DNA from: Euperipatoides rowelli
Lineage: Eukaryota; Onychophora; Udeonychophora; Euonychophora; Peripatopsidae
Direction: 5' to 3' (one strand)
DNA length: 16,490 bases
Assembly: GCA_003024985.2 (NCBI GenBank)
Contig: PXIH01S0008335.1
Numbering within the stretch: position 1 is the stretch's first letter; each line of letters begins with the position of its first letter. Both the position numbers and the translations under genes were made by a program. The notes beneath the pieces were generated by a model. The model was not told the origin of the DNA. It saw only the letters and a list, made by a program, of their open reading frames with translations, and searched no databases. This document shows positions 1 to 9,995 of this stretch, in pieces.

Positions 1-290
1 AAATATGGCTATATTCAATGATATCCTGGATCTTAAGACTACGCTGATCCTATCTCCAACTTATGTGAATGAGATTTTAAAACAATAAAATATGGCTATA
101 TTCAATAATATCCTAACTTAAGACTACACTAAACCTATCTCCAACTTATGTGAGAGAGATTTTAATCTCCAACTTATGTGAAAGAGATTTTAAAACAATA
201 AAATATGACTATATTAAACGATATCTTAACCTTAAGACTACACTGACCCTTTTCAAATTATGTGTAAGAGATTTAAAACAATAAACTTAA
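1..290. repeat. Tandem repeat, about 87-bp unit, 3 copies
   Basis: Units begin with TATGGCTATATTCA or close variants at positions 4, 91 and 204. Each contains CTTAAGACTACACTGA and ends with CTTATGTGAGAGAGATTTTA plus AACAATAA. The first period is 87 bp. The second is 113 bp because a 28-bp block is itself tandemly duplicated (137-164 and 165-192, one difference). Later units carry more substitutions. The array may continue beyond the left edge. No coding potential. Confidence 0.85.
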
Positions 291-678
291 AATAGTAACA
301 AAAATGTTAACTCACCATAACTTGCAAAAATACCCTTATTAGGTTTTTTTTAAAAAATTAAATTACACATGCTCTAAAAATCTGCTGATCATTCAAATAT
401 TGATAATTAATTTACACGTGGATTGGGGTACCGTAAAGTAAAATCCAGCCTAATTTTGGAACATAAAAGTAAAATTCACCCATAACATTTTACAAACACC
501 CATTTTTCATGCTTAATTGAACTGATCCAATTGTGGATGCAGAATAATTTTCATGGGGGAAGAAATGACAAAAACCTCCCCTGGCCCATCTCCCGGGGAC
601 GGTAAGCTTTTAACAGAATTCTCCCTTAAAGAAATATCCAGATATTATTTAATGAAATAATAATTAGACAATTACCTT
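291..678. other. AT-rich non-coding segment
   Basis: This stretch contains no open frame or RNA gene that I recognise. It has a short GC-richer patch around 575-602 (CCTGGCCCATCTCCCGGGGA) that gives no coding frame of useful length. Probably intronic or intergenic. Confidence 0.5.
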
Positions 679-1100
679 CAATTTGGGCTATGGAAGAACA
701 ACTCGTTTTCTATAGATATTGATTGTTTTACAAAAAACATCTTTGTTAATAATAATCGTTTAAGCCATTATAATGCCATTTCTTGTAGATACCACCTAGC
801 GGAAACTAATGTGGGGGTCTATTTTTTTTTAATTTTTATATCAAATTATTTATTTTTTTAATTCTTTTTGAAAATCATTTTTTTTGCAATACAATTCAGA
901 TATTTTTGATGAAGGAAGGATCCTTCCTTCATCCGAAAGACCTAGGGAATCTGTTCCATTGGTTTTTACACATCATATTAACTAGTTAATATCTCTATCC
1001 GTGGACATAAAATAGTGCCAAACCGACCCGTAACGACCTGGTTTTTCTTAAAACGATCAATATGTATAGAAAACGAGGTGTTATTCCATAGCCCAAATTG
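679..1100. mobile_element. Foldback/MITE-like element with 60-bp inverted arms
   Basis: The left arm (679-738) starts CAATTTGGGCTATGGAA. The reverse complement of the right arm (1041-1100) starts the same way, and about 54 of 60 positions agree. The arms enclose about 300 bp with no coding frame, including a perfect palindrome at 908-933. The structure is that of a short non-autonomous DNA transposon. I see no convincing target-site duplication, so the true ends may lie slightly outside the arms and the superfamily is undetermined. Confidence 0.75.
908..933. repeat. 26-bp perfect palindrome
   Basis: GATGAAGGAAGGA is followed immediately by its exact reverse complement, with no spacer, centred on a GGATCC. 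It lies inside the foldback element at 679-1100, so it gives that element a nested cruciform. No function is assigned. Confidence 0.9.
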
Positions 1101-1605
1101 TCATACTAAAAAAAAAAAAGGAGACTATTTTGGTAAAAAAAAAAAAAACATGATTGCTTGAAGAAGGAGCATGAAAATCCACTTGATTATATTTATTAAT
1201 ATTTGCACAGGGGTAAATCATATTAATATTTAGACATCAAATATTTTTTTTCATGATGTAGTACAGTGACAGGAGGGGAAAATGTACTTTTTTCTAGATT
1301 AACTGTAGTGACAGAAGTCGCACCCAAAAAATATTGTATTAGATTGGTTATGACTTATGTTTTATTTTACTTATTTTTCCAATTTGTAACTTTTAATTTC
1401 TATTGTTTTAAATAAAATTTCTAGTGTCAAAAAAATATATATAACTCAGATTAACATTTTTCTTACTTCATTAATCTCATTCTATCTACCGGATAACTAT
1501 TTTCCCATTACATCAATTAATTGATTAACTATTTTTTAATTTTCCTTTTGTCTGTTTCATTAATGTCGACTAACTTTACAAAAACTATTAGTTTTATTAT
1601 GAGTG
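1101..1605. other. AT-rich non-coding segment
   Basis: Mostly A/T runs (for example poly-A at 1108-1119 and 1136-1148). No open frame, repeat family or RNA gene is recognised. Confidence 0.5.
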
Positions 1606-1871
1606 CCTAGAAACTGGAAGGCCTAACTCACACTTAGTCACATCAAGATGGATAGCAGCTTTAAAGTCCTAATCTTACCGTTACCCTGAACTCCAACTAC
1701 ATGTGAAATCCATTATGTTCCGACCCTATGATAATCTAGAGGTAAAATAATCGCTTTTAATCGATTCCGATAATTTTGACACCACTTCCATCAGACCATT
1801 CCGTAATGACGAAAATACATGCAAAGATGTTAAAAATGCGATAAAATGGGTTAGGCCTTCCAGTTTTTAGG
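1606..1871. mobile_element. MITE-like element, copy A, 22-bp terminal inverted repeats
   Basis: CCTAGAAACTGGAAGGCCTA at 1606 plus AC (22 bp) is the inverted copy of 1850-1871, with one mismatch. The element is 266 bp and has no coding frame. Its interior aligns over about 200 bp with 1990-2200, so it belongs to a family with at least two copies here. No clear target-site duplication is visible. Confidence 0.75.
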
Positions 1872-1954
1872 TCTTTCTGTTTCATTTGGCTGAATTAATT
1901 CAGGCTAAAATAACCTTTGATGATTTGCTGTGGCACTCTATTGCTTTACTAAAG

Positions 1955-2225
1955 CCTAATAGCCGACCCAGAAAATGACTTTTGCAACAACTGCACACGA
2001 CTGACTCAAGTGGAGAGCAGCGTTTATTTATTTACAATACTAATCATCACCCTAACTCCTACTAAATAGTAAATATAATGTGCCCCACCCTATGATAACC
2101 AAAAGGTGTAATAAACCTCTTTTTTTTTATCATTTTTGGAAATTTTGACTGAACTTTCATCAGCCCAACCGTTAACCAATCAAGTGTCAGGAAACATGCA
2201 AAAAGCCACTATCAGGTCAGTAAAT
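1955..2225. mobile_element. Diverged second copy of the 1606-1871 element (copy B)
   Basis: The same order of blocks occurs in the same orientation as in copy A: CACACGACTGACTCAAG/GGAGAGCAGC, then CACCCTAACTCCTACTA, then CCACCCTATGATAACC, then TTTTGACTGAACTTTCATCAG, then AAACATGCAAA. Copy A has matching versions, such as CCGACCCTATGATAATC and TTTTGACACCACTTCCATCAG. The terminal inverted repeat seen in copy A is not recognisable here, so the ends are approximate and may be lost. Confidence 0.65.
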
Positions 2226-3014
2226 AGTTTTACTAATTACGTTTTTGCTGCTGAATTGTTCTCAAAGACATCATGCTCCACTATGAATTGTCCATGCTGA
2301 AAATGGCACATAGCCTACTGAACTTTCCACGTTGATTTGACAGTAAACTTCATAATGATTTTATTAAGTTGGGATTATATTATATTCACATCTACAGGTT
2401 CAAAGGTTTAATTTGATGTACAGTTGAGGATGAATTACAATTTTCAAACCCCCAATATGTTAGAAGCTTAATGTATCAATAATTATTTGATAGTAATGTT
2501 CCGTTTATTGTTTTAGAGTTAGAGCGTAGTGCGATACATCTATTGACATTCGAGTTAAACATAATGTGATAGTAATGTATTGACTTAGGCTCAGTGGAAG
2601 TTAAGGTTAGGAATCATTTACTAAAATCGTATGAATAATAAATATCTGGATGATGGCCATATTATTTCCAACTTACTAACAATAAGCAGTCAAAATGAAG
2701 AAAACAATGGAACAAACAAATTGTCAAGCCATAATAAATGGCCTGGATGCAGGGCCATTACTACAAACTGGCATGGATGTCAAAATGCTAAAGGGCCCCA
2801 CAATAAAAACATTTTTAGACTAAGGACTACAAAATAATGAAGTAAAAAGTATATTTTACTGTATTGATTTTCAATTTTTTTCGATTAAGATCTATTTTTA
2901 TTTCTATGTTGTTTTTTACGGGAAGGTGGGTGTAGAAAGTCAAGAAAAATAAACAGACAATACAAGGTCATTCCAATATTTATAAAATAAATTAAAATAA
3001 AGTGTTAAAATATG
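2226..3014. other. AT-rich non-coding segment
   Basis: No gene found. An open frame of 68 codons at 2631-2837 has low-complexity, Asn-rich content and no recognisable domain or splice context, so it is treated as chance. A small perfect 7-bp hairpin with an unpaired loop lies at 2737-2759 (AATGGCC / GGCCATT). Confidence 0.5.
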
Positions 3015-3375
3015 CCCCTTGTGCCAATTTTACATAGAACATAAGGAAATATCTCAAAAACCAAAATGTGTAAATTATTAAATTTAATAGGGTAATATCG
3101 TCACATAGGCTACTAAACAATTATATCATCAGAAGTTCTTAGATACACTCGAGACCCCTGGTGGTCAACTTACATTGAATCTAAATAAATTTGATATCTT
3201 GAGAACCAAAATGTGTAAATTCTGAAGTTTAATAGGGTAACATCATCTCATTACTTACTAACCAATTATATCATCAGAATTAGATAGAAAGACACCGGAG
3301 ACCCCTAGTGGCCAATTTTACATAGAAAGTAAAGAAATATTTGAAAACCGAAGTGGAAATTCTTAATATTATTTA
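3015..3375. repeat. Tandem repeat, about 144-bp unit, about 2.4 copies
   Basis: CCAAAATGTGTAAATT recurs at 3061 and 3206, with a decayed version at 3348, giving periods of 145 and 142 bp. Each full unit also contains TTTAATAGGGTAA, AATTATATCATCAGAA and GAGACCCCTGGTGG or GAGACCCCTAGTGG, followed by a TTTTACATAGAA-like block. No reading frame stays open across the array. Confidence 0.85.
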
Positions 3376-4859
3376 GCAATATTTTATAACAGCTGATATT
3401 TTATCATGAGTCATGCTAAAATGTCTAAATACGCTTTTCTTTAAGTCATTCTTACCCTAATTCATTGTTCAAGTGATATATTGAAATCAGATAAACAGTA
3501 TGGTTGCCTGAACACAAGATTTTAAGGTATTTTGTTTAGGGGCATGGTGGGGGGAGGCACCAACATATTTTGCCACACCACCCAAGCCTCCAGTTATGGA
3601 AGCATGCATGGATGGAATCATGGACTTCTTAGAGTTGAAGGAGACTAAGTTGTCACAGCTTCCTTAGTCTTGGAATTCTTAAAATAACATATACTAGTAC
3701 TTTCTCTAAAAGTTTAAGTTTGTATTTCTTCCACGAAGTATCTCCCCCTCCCATACATAGATACACCTGTCCCAATTGAATTTTAGCACAGAAAAACAAG
3801 TTTGTAGTAATTTTTTTTTTTTTTTTCAAAACTAAAAATAAGACATGTTTGCAATGGAATTGGCAATAGTGTCAGTTACATTATGAAAAAAAACAAGTTT
3901 CTTTAAAGTAGAACTACCTCTATACTGTTAGATGTTCCAATACAGTGATTTAGCTTATACAAACCTTTTTTAAATAATATAAAAATTATAACAATTCATC
4001 CTGCCAATCCAGGAAAAATATAACTGGTATTTATATAAATTTAAACAAATTAAATGGGGGGGGGGGGGATCTAAATTTGTTTTTATATCTACAATGGTTT
4101 GATCTTACAATAACAACCTAATGAGACCGAACATCATATGTCTTCAGTTATTATTTTCCAAAATAATAGGAAGCAAGTTGACATTATAATATAAGAACAA
4201 TTAAATAAAAAAAAAAATACATGTAACCTCATTGTCAATCAGTTTTGTTAAGAAAGTTCATATCTGAGCTTTAGGCTCAGTAAAATGCTAGCTAATGATC
4301 TTTGCTTTGAGAAACACGAACAGAGAACAATATTTACATTCTGTTCTTAAAGAGAAAATAAATGAATCTTCTTTTGCAATTTCTACTTTTGTACTCTAGA
4401 TATTAAAAATAAAATATTCATATTACTCAGAGATCTGCAGGGGCAACCTAAGGACACTTATGAAATTATTCTAATGATTTTATATTTTAGAAAATAACTA
4501 TTTTAATCATTTTAAAAATTTATTTATTTACATAATACAACTACGGATCAGCTGACCTATGTACATATTAACATATAAAATTAAAATAAAGAAACGATGA
4601 CAAGTAATAAAAACACAGGATCAGATTACAGGACATTGAACAAAATATATACATTAGATTTACCCAAGCACAATAATAAACAATATATAAACAGAACTAA
4701 AGTCAATTATAATGTAACAATATAAGATTTGCTGATTATATTTAATCATTGAATAAAAACCTTAGACCCTGTCTCGGATGGCTTAAACAAGTGTGGTCCC
4801 ATTGGTCACATTTCATTAAAAGAACCAAACATTTAATAAAACTTGATTTTTGTACTGGC
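3376..4859. other. AT-rich non-coding segment with G13 run
   Basis: There is no supportable gene over about 1.5 kb. Noted inside it: a G-rich patch at 3539-3556, an imperfect hairpin around 3639-3674 (GGAGACTAAG against CTTAGTCTTG), a T-run near 3811-3826, and a run of 13 G at 4056-4068. The open frames at 4742-4955 overlap on opposite strands and run into the foldback at 4860, so they are not taken as genes. Confidence 0.5.
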
Positions 4860-5112
4860 GTCTGGCTATCAAACTTCACAGAAATATTACTAAAAAAATT
4901 AGCCAATCGTATTGAATGCAGAATGGATGAAGGGATAAGCAAAAATATGTTTTAGCTTATTTTAGCTAAACCCTTCCTCCATTATGCAGGATTAGCTAAA
5001 ATATATTTTATATAAGCTAAAACATATTTTTTGCTTATCCCTTCATCCATTCTGCATTTGATATGATTGGCTAATTTTTTAGTAATAATGCTGTGAAGTT
5101 TGATGGCCAGAC
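4860..5112. mobile_element. Foldback element with 100-bp inverted arms
   Basis: The left arm (4860-4959) begins GTCTGGCTATCAAACTTCAC and ends ATATGTTTTAGCTTA. The right arm (5013-5112) is its reverse complement with only a few substitutions and short indels, for example the stretch with TTCATCCATTCTGCAT. The 53-bp spacer contains a second, nested pair of arms, TTTTAGCTAA (4960-4969) and TTAGCTAAAA (4992-5001). Transcribed RNA would form a hairpin of about 100 bp. High arm identity suggests a young insertion. No coding content and no confident target-site duplication. Confidence 0.85.
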
Positions 5113-5184
5113 ACTTGTATTTTTGTTTCAGTGGCTGGTGAGTGTTGGTATGGGGGAGGTTGTTGATACAGTTATGTGTGAATG

Positions 5185-5270
5185 TGGTCGGTTGGGGATA
5201 TGGGAGATGCTATAAGCCCCCCCTGCCCTCCAACAGGGTCCAGGAGCAGTGCCCCTGGAAGCTGCTAGTT
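5185..5270. repeat. GC-rich fragment, probable dispersed repeat
   Basis: The C-run followed by CTGCCCTCCAACAGGGTCC and the small hairpin CCAGG-AGCAGTGCC-CCTGG stand out against AT-rich surroundings. Short G/C-run segments of this style are common decayed repeats in invertebrate genomes. I cannot name a family or its limits. Confidence 0.35.
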
Positions 5271-6189
5271 TTTAAGGTTTTTAAACACTTAAGATGAGCT
5301 CTGCTGATACTTTAAAAATGCTTAAATTTTAAAAAAACTTTAAAACAATACAAAAAAATTGTATTCATTGAAAAAAATATTTTCATATTTTTATAATAAT
5401 GAAATTATACATTTTTATTTTATAGGTTTATTTTTATTTGCTGCATTTTATTTCACCTCTTTCAATATGACTTAATAATAGTTTAATGACTTTCTTTCAA
5501 AGTCCAGGATATTTAAAGATTGTTCTCCAAAATGTAAATGCTTGTGCAATTTTTAATGTTTGACTGTTTGTACAAAAATGTTTTGTCTTTACAAATGTAT
5601 AAATTTATAATTTTGAAAATAATTTAACTATAAAATCTTGAAAGTAAATAAAAAAATTTAAAGACTGACTTTGAACTGTTTTTATTATCGTTAATAACTT
5701 GCTGTATAAAAATCAGAATGTTTTTGATACTGATATGCTGTATAACCTAATACATAATGTACCACAGTTTAATACTATATTAATAATAGCATTTTCACAC
5801 ACCATATCTTTATTCTTTTAAATGACAAACTTATTTTTGCAGTGTGAATGGAAAAGAAGATCCAAAAAATTGTAGAAAAGTTAAAGATAAATTATTTTGA
5901 AATGTGCACAGCAATATAAGAACACTTACAGTAATAAAAATATTTTTTAAAAAAATTGGTGGGGGGGGGGAGAGCTTGGGGCCTTGTTGGCAATCGCCAA
6001 CCAGCTGACCTTACCTGTCCACCACTGCTTAGATCTAAAACAATAGATTAATCTCATTTTATATTATGTGATATAAGGTAACTAGTGATTTCTCTTTTGA
6101 ACATCTTTATGGAGGTTATTTCAACTATATTTTTTAAGGTAAAGAATTCTGAATATATACTATTCTTTAGTGATAAAATAAGATCTAAT
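5271..6189. other. AT-rich non-coding segment
   Basis: No open frame or repeat family recognised. A G-run near 5961-5970 is followed by a perfect 6-bp hairpin GTTGGC-AATC-GCCAAC at 5986-6001. Confidence 0.5.
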
Positions 6190-6895
6190 ATTTTATTGCA
6201 ATCTTCTTTTCTTTAGGCCAAATTGATGGCCTCTTAGACCTTGAGATAAATATATTTCTTTGATTAAAAAATTAATGAAACCACTTATAAACAAATATGG
6301 TCAAGATAAATACTTCTCTGTGGAGAGAAAGATTGATTTTTTGCCTTCTTATAGAGTAAGGGCAAAAATATTGGCCATTAATTTCCTTTGTATTTCTTCT
6401 AAAACTTCATGGCCAAATAATTCTGCAGAATCTGATTCAGGCTGAATGTATATTTTATAAATCATTCTGAAGTAATTAAATTATATAAAAGTAAAGGTAG
6501 ATTTTATCCATCCATTTGGCTATTCATTTTATTATTACGGCATTATTTTCTACATGGAAGGTGAATGTTAAACGTGAGTTAAACCAAATATAAAATCATG
6601 TATGCTAAGTAACACATGTAAGTGTCCGAATCCCCACCATTAATATTATGATTAACATCATCTTGAGGACAAATTTTTAAAATCGCACATTTATCTAGGT
6701 TTAATTTATTAGTCATTGACCAAGCATAAATTTTATGAATATTTTCCTGTAAGATTTTAAAGTCTTGAGTTGATTCTATGATGTATAAATTATTATGTCA
6801 TCTGCAAATAATTTTATTTTACAGATAATATCTCTTTGCAATGTCTGCTGGAAAAAGATAGAATAAACTGGAAGACCCTTGAGAGACACCTTTTT

Positions 6896-7586
6896 TTAAC
6901 ATTTAACTACAATCGCTGGTGTAGAAAATACACCACTCACACTAAAAATGCTATAATTTTTGTTAAATGATTCTTGTCGAACTGTTTATGCCACCTAACC
7001 TATTATTGAAGTGTTCTCTATGACCACAATAAGTATTGTTGATGCAGCTGTAGCAATAAGTTCATAAATTGTTGTTAAATCTGCAGCAATGTTGGTATTT
7101 GGTGTAGAAAATACACCACGCGTGTATAATCTTTTATATTTAAAATATGTATTTATACAGTATATAGCCTATAGTTTACTGTCCGTACCCCTCAGCTCGA
7201 CACCTTCAGCGGTCACCGACACCATGCTTCGGCCGCCCTTGCCTGATTGAAGACGGACGGCAGGCCCTCACCACGGCATCGCTTATTCCGAGTGGAATGA
7301 ATGAATGATAATGTTTAGTTTTTAGTTTAAATATTTGTAATTATATTTGCTTACTATTATTTTCAAGAAATGTATTTTTATTTTGTTTAAATATTTAGAA
7401 GGACTGTTTATGTTTCAATATTTTTAATAAAAGCTGATCTTAGTTTTAATATACATACATTTGTGTAATATATGTGTTATTTATTGAAAACATTTTTTTT
7501 AAAGTAATTTTAGTCACTTTTTTGATGTGGTGTACAAAATACACCCTGCGTGTACTTATGCTATAACATTTATAGTTAAATGTTAA
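6896..7586. mobile_element. TTAA-flanked DNA transposon nested in the LINE
   Basis: TTAA at 6896-6899 is followed by CATTTAACTA, and the inverted TAGTTAAATG precedes TTAA at 7583-7586. This gives 10-bp terminal inverted repeats inside a duplicated TTAA, the target site of the piggyBac superfamily. Subtracting the 683-bp insert and one TTAA puts the LINE codons for PLNITL directly in frame with KKGVSQGS, which supports these ends. There is no transposase frame, so it is non-autonomous. Inside are three copies of a near-palindrome GGTGTA-GAAAA-TACACC (6918, 7101, 7529, the last with one change), a GC-rich island at 7175-7300, and an AATAAA at 7426. Superfamily assignment rests on TTAA alone. 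Confidence 0.8.
7175..7300 (+). other. GC-rich island inside the nested transposon
   Basis: About 125 bp with strikingly higher GC than everything around it. One plus-strand frame is open for about 40 codons (contains PCFGRPCLIEDGRQALTTAS) and closes in GAATGAATGAATGA repeats. An AATAAA signal follows at 7426. It could be a captured 3' exon, a SINE tail or a different inserted repeat. I do not recognise the peptide, and a short open frame of this length proves nothing by itself. Confidence 0.35.
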
Positions 7587-8589
7587 GGTTATATTTAGGG
7601 GAGTACGATTAGATTTTACTATAATGTAATGGTCTGATAAAAATAACTTTATCCAATTTACCATATAAGTGTCAATGTATATTAAATTTAGTTTAACAAT
7701 ATTGAATGATCAACACTATCAAAAGTCTATATAAAATCAACAATGTGAACACAGAGATGCCATTGTTTCTAAATTGAGTCCGTTCATTAATAGTACCATA
7801 TCTAGTAAATTATAGTCACATGAATAAACTTTTCTAAAACCATATTCATTATCTGAATATAGATTCAGGTTTAGAATTATTGGGTTTAATCTTTAAAGGA
7901 AAAATGGTTTGTCTTTTTTATTAATGAACTTGTAATTGTTATTGGGTGGTAATTAGAAATGACTCTTATTTTCTTTTTTATAAAATAGCACAATTAAACC
8001 ATCTTCCCAATTATTGGGAATGAAATCATATTTAAGTGATATATTAATTATATTAGTTAATATAACTGAAAAAACTGAACGCGGTTTTGTCAGTTCCTGT
8101 AGAGGAAGTTTTTTGGGGTTTTTTTTTTTTAATTTTTAATAATGCCATAAATCTCTGTGCAGTTAGTTTCTTTAATAACTCAAGTAGTTTTATTAAAATA
8201 ATAAAAACTTTAGGATGGATTAGAATGATTATTAAGGGTGGACTGTACAATTAGAGTAATTATTATTGGAATAGAATTTGGTAAATGAATCCAAAATTAT
8301 ATTTTTGTCACAATTAATTGATCATTAGTCACCAAAGATTGTTATAGTTAGAATTAAATTTATTGCTAGATTTTAGATGTAGGTAAAAGTATGATCTATT
8401 ATTAGATTCACTTTTAGCTATTTTCTTCATCGTATTTAATTTTTACTTTTCAAATTAGTTTTTTTTACATCTATTTCGGAATTGTATGTAATTAGTGCGA
8501 GATTTCTTATTTTAAACAATGGGCCCCTATATAAAACGTTAATATACACCGCCCCTTATAAATTTACAATAATATAAACATTTAAAAAT

Positions 8590-9043
8590 GAAGGAAATAA
8601 AAAACTTGGCATTAAAAAATTTGATCCTTTTTTTTTTTTTTACAAAAAATTTAATGAATGTCTTCCAGTAAAATGTAGAGAAATATCATGATACAAGAAA
8701 TGCCAAGAAGCATTTTAGATCATTTATTAGAACCAGAAGATAGCAGCAGTCAGCGGTTCCAGCGATGATTGAATTTGATAATCAGTTGTGTTGATCAGGA
8801 TTATTTATGAGATTTTTGTTGTTGATTTGTATTGTAATATTTAAGAAAATTATTGCACTGTATATACTATTTTCTTTGTTTAATTAATTTAATGTAATCT
8901 ACATCATAATGCATGTAATTGTAATCTATATCCTCCTGGGTGAAGATTACAAACAAATTATTGTAGTAATTACTAGATATCAACAAATGTATTTATTTGA
9001 TATCTTGGTGTTTATCTCAATAAACACAATAATAATAATAATA
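8590..9043 (+). mobile_element. Retroposon-like 3' tail
   Basis: The right end has a perfect hairpin, GTGTTTAT-CTCA-ATAAACAC (9008-9027), directly followed by (AAT)5 at 9028-9042. A stem-loop followed by a short microsatellite is a typical 3' end for several LINE and SINE families; AATAAA is embedded in the stem. Upstream, an ATG-initiated frame of 26 codons (8688-8768, ending SSSQRFQR) is open but unidentified. The left boundary is a guess. It is in opposite orientation to the LINE at 6190-8510, so it is not that element's own tail. Confidence 0.45.
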
Positions 9044-9995
9044 TTTCCCCAGTAATAACATTTAAAAAAAAATCAGGTATTTGTTTGTCTTTTCTATACC
9101 ATTTGAATTGTGAATATTTTAGACCCGAACCAATTAAAAATTTGTAATAAATAAAATTGCTGAATTAAAAAAAAAATTTTTAGATACAGTATATAAATAT
9201 TTCAAAATATTTTCTATTCAGAACAAGAGATTCCATAGTATTACATTTTATATAAAACCTATATACCATTGAAGCCCAGACAATAACTTAATCTTTGAGC
9301 ATAATGAAAATTGTTTTCTTAATTAGTAATATTTTACCACTTTGTCTTACAATGATATAAAACATAAAATAATGTTTCACAATTAAAACCATAGATAACC
9401 ATCTGAAAAGTATAACAGTAAAAATTATCCACAAACTACAATGAAATAAATGATGTATTAAAAGGAATAGATACAATAACAAAATTATTTAAAACATAAA
9501 TATCTAGATAAGTAGATAATTTTCTCTCCCATTCATAATTGTGTAATTTTTTTCCAATTTATACATTTTGGTTATATTATCCACAAATACGTCCATTATC
9601 CATAAATATGGCTATATTATAGGCTATAATATATAATTTTATTAACTTTATATAGTTAAACACAAGCAATATACAATGTTTTTGCACTTTCCATCTAAAC
9701 AGAATTCTCTTAACTTTGTCAAAGTTTTTAAATTAGAAATTGACAAATTAATGATCCCTTCTATTAGTGTATATGGACCCAAAGATTTTAATATTCTTGT
9801 AAATGTTCAAAAGGTCTTCCTTCGTTTAGTTACCTTTTAATACCAATAATTCCCAATATTTTATTTATTCTTATACATTTAATATTCTTCATGTTCGAAT
9901 GAATAATACAATTTTCAAAATATTGCTTTTAGTATAAATTCTTTTTTTATTATTATATTTTTCTTAAAGATAAAGCAAAATTTAAAAATTCTTAC
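9044..9995. other. AT-rich sequence downstream of the Dscam exon
   Basis: This would be the start of the intron following the Ig2 exon (minus strand, donor GTAAGA at 9995). No Ig3-type exon (a CPAQ-like Cys motif with flanking splice sites) is visible. The 64-codon open frame at 9288-9482 is Leu/Ile-rich low-complexity AT sequence and is treated as chance. Confidence 0.5.

Larger units (their letters stand above)
6190..8510 (-). pseudogene. Decayed non-LTR retrotransposon (LINE) reverse transcriptase
   Basis: This is a remnant of a retrotransposon reverse transcriptase read from high to low coordinates on the minus strand and broken by many stops and frameshifts. In order I can see a YDFIPNNW block followed by YKKEN (about 7960-8050), an FDSVDHSILL block (about 7695-7725), GVSQGS (about 6873-6890), the catalytic FADD box (6797-6808), and then IYAWSMTNKLNLDKCAILK (about 6680-6750). 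A weaker EIQRKLMANIFALTL block lies around 6360-6410. These are the ordered fingers-to-palm motifs of the CR1/jockey-like LINE reverse transcriptases; the clade is uncertain. No endonuclease domain is seen, so the copy is probably 5'-truncated. It is interrupted at 6896-7586 by a DNA transposon. It cannot encode a working enzyme. Both ends are approximate. Confidence 0.85.

Noticed and set aside
2631-2837. 68-codon plus-strand open frame
   Set aside because: Asn/Lys-rich low-complexity peptide, no domain, no splice or promoter context; expected by chance in 16 kb of AT-rich DNA.
4742-4955. Open frames on both strands over the same bases
   Set aside because: They run into the left arm of the foldback element and resemble no protein; mirror frames on both strands are typical of chance.
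5126-5145. Plus-strand TTTTTGTTTCAG acceptor with a nearby GTGAGT donor
   Set aside because: It would define an exon of only a few bases; nothing else on the plus strand supports a gene here.
5986-6001. TTGGC-GCCAA palindrome resembling a nuclear factor I site
   Set aside because: The spacer is 4 bp, not the 5 bp of the known site, and there is no promoter context.
6260-6445. 61-codon plus-strand open frame
   Set aside because: It is antisense to the recognisable C-terminal end of the decayed LINE reverse transcriptase.
9604-9618. AAATATGGCTATATT shared with the repeat units at 1 and 88
   Set aside because: Only 15 AT-rich bases match and the flanks differ; chance similarity is enough.
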